64,000 nucleotides of DNA from Ignelater luminosus (taxonomy: Eukaryota; Arthropoda; Insecta; Coleoptera; Elateridae), in contig VTPC01000503.1 of the NCBI GenBank assembly GCA_011009095.1, forward strand, positions 161,405 through 225,404. The letters run 5' to 3'. The translations under genes were made by a program, and so were the position numbers. The notes below the pieces were generated by a model, which saw nothing but the letters and a program-made list of their open reading frames with translations, was not told the DNA's origin and made no database searches. Below, piece after piece: positions 63,501-64,000 of the stretch. Numbering within the stretch: position 1 is the first letter of the stretch; each line of letters begins with the position of its first letter.

Positions 63501-64000
63501 CTTCATTGATTTTGTAGTTGGGGCGACGGATATTGGTAAAACTAACCAACCCATTTGCATTCCATAGAAATGCAGCGCGATATAATTATCCAGTCTAGCG
63601 TATAATCAAAACGTATCTATGTCGCTTGCACGCGACTAGATCTGCTTACTTCTCTATTTTTATTATACAGATATCCCGACGTTATCAAAGTCGAATATAA
63701 TAGTTACCTATGATATTTGTTAATAACAATCCGCATTCATTCAGTGAGCATTTTCAATGGTAATTTTTACGGTTTGCGTAACATTACTTGTTGCAGATTG
63801 CAGGTGCGGTAGGAACTTGGGTACAAGTAATACTGGAATATCCTTGGACTTATGATAATTGATTTTTTATGAGACTCGGCGTAAATTTAAGATTTTCCTT
63901 ATTTTAGAATTAGTGTTTTTCTACGAAAAAGAATTTACGTCTTTGTTTACAGAAACGAATAAGGAAACAATTGAAAGAAGTAAAAGAAGTAAAAACTGGT
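60581..64000. other. AT-rich DNA, nothing definite seen
   Basis: A CG-richer patch at about 60720-60960 and another at 63220-63270 carry no recognisable gene. Open frames are under 70 codons and without family resemblance. No TIR pairs were recognised up to the window end. Confidence 0.5.

Overview
The window looks like animal, probably insect, intergenic or intronic DNA: AT-rich throughout, no operon structure, no host exon that I could identify, and decayed transposable elements of types common in insect genomes. Almost every open frame is short and lacks family resemblance; apart from one complete mariner transposase (51850-52866), the recognisable coding matter is transposon wreckage. The species cannot be named from this.

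Layout. 1-9770: plain AT-rich DNA. 9770-12210: fragments with CAGGGTG-type ends, a 50-bp-arm hairpin, and a degenerate GAAGCACTTTT repeat. 14806-14844: a CT microsatellite. 15918-17200: a foldback structure with 16-bp subrepeats followed by a highly decayed Tc1/mariner-related transposase. 17530: a possible LTR-element primer-binding site relic. 17855-18389: a MITE. 21887-23363: a small 208-bp repeat, then a DD37E-type Tc1/mariner element with 27-bp terminal inverted repeats (TIRs). 24590-27420: T-rich degenerate repeats. 27630-28850: an RTE-like LINE fragment split by a second copy of the 208-bp repeat. 31950-34740: a repeat-rich zone with a 387-bp GCTT/GCTC/GCCT array and a GC-rich island. 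38450-39610: another MITE-like piece and a hairpin. 43389-44632: a complex inverted repeat. 45095-46384: a second DD37E-type element. 49886-53130: a ~200-bp repeat array interrupted by a palindromic element that itself carries two mariners. 57476-58639: an internally deleted pogo/Tigger-like element. 59693-60578: an internally deleted mariner. The remainder is AT-rich DNA in which I see nothing definite.

The best find is at 50393-53013. When the two mariners are removed, the sequence collapses to one ~535-bp MITE with arms of about 150 bp. The two mariners belong to different lineages, yet they sit at the same TA dinucleotide, mirrored, one in each arm. The layers can be ordered: repeat array first, MITE into the array, then two independent mariners into equivalent sites of the MITE. 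The inner mariner has the full 338-residue frame but carries Asn where the first catalytic Asp should be.
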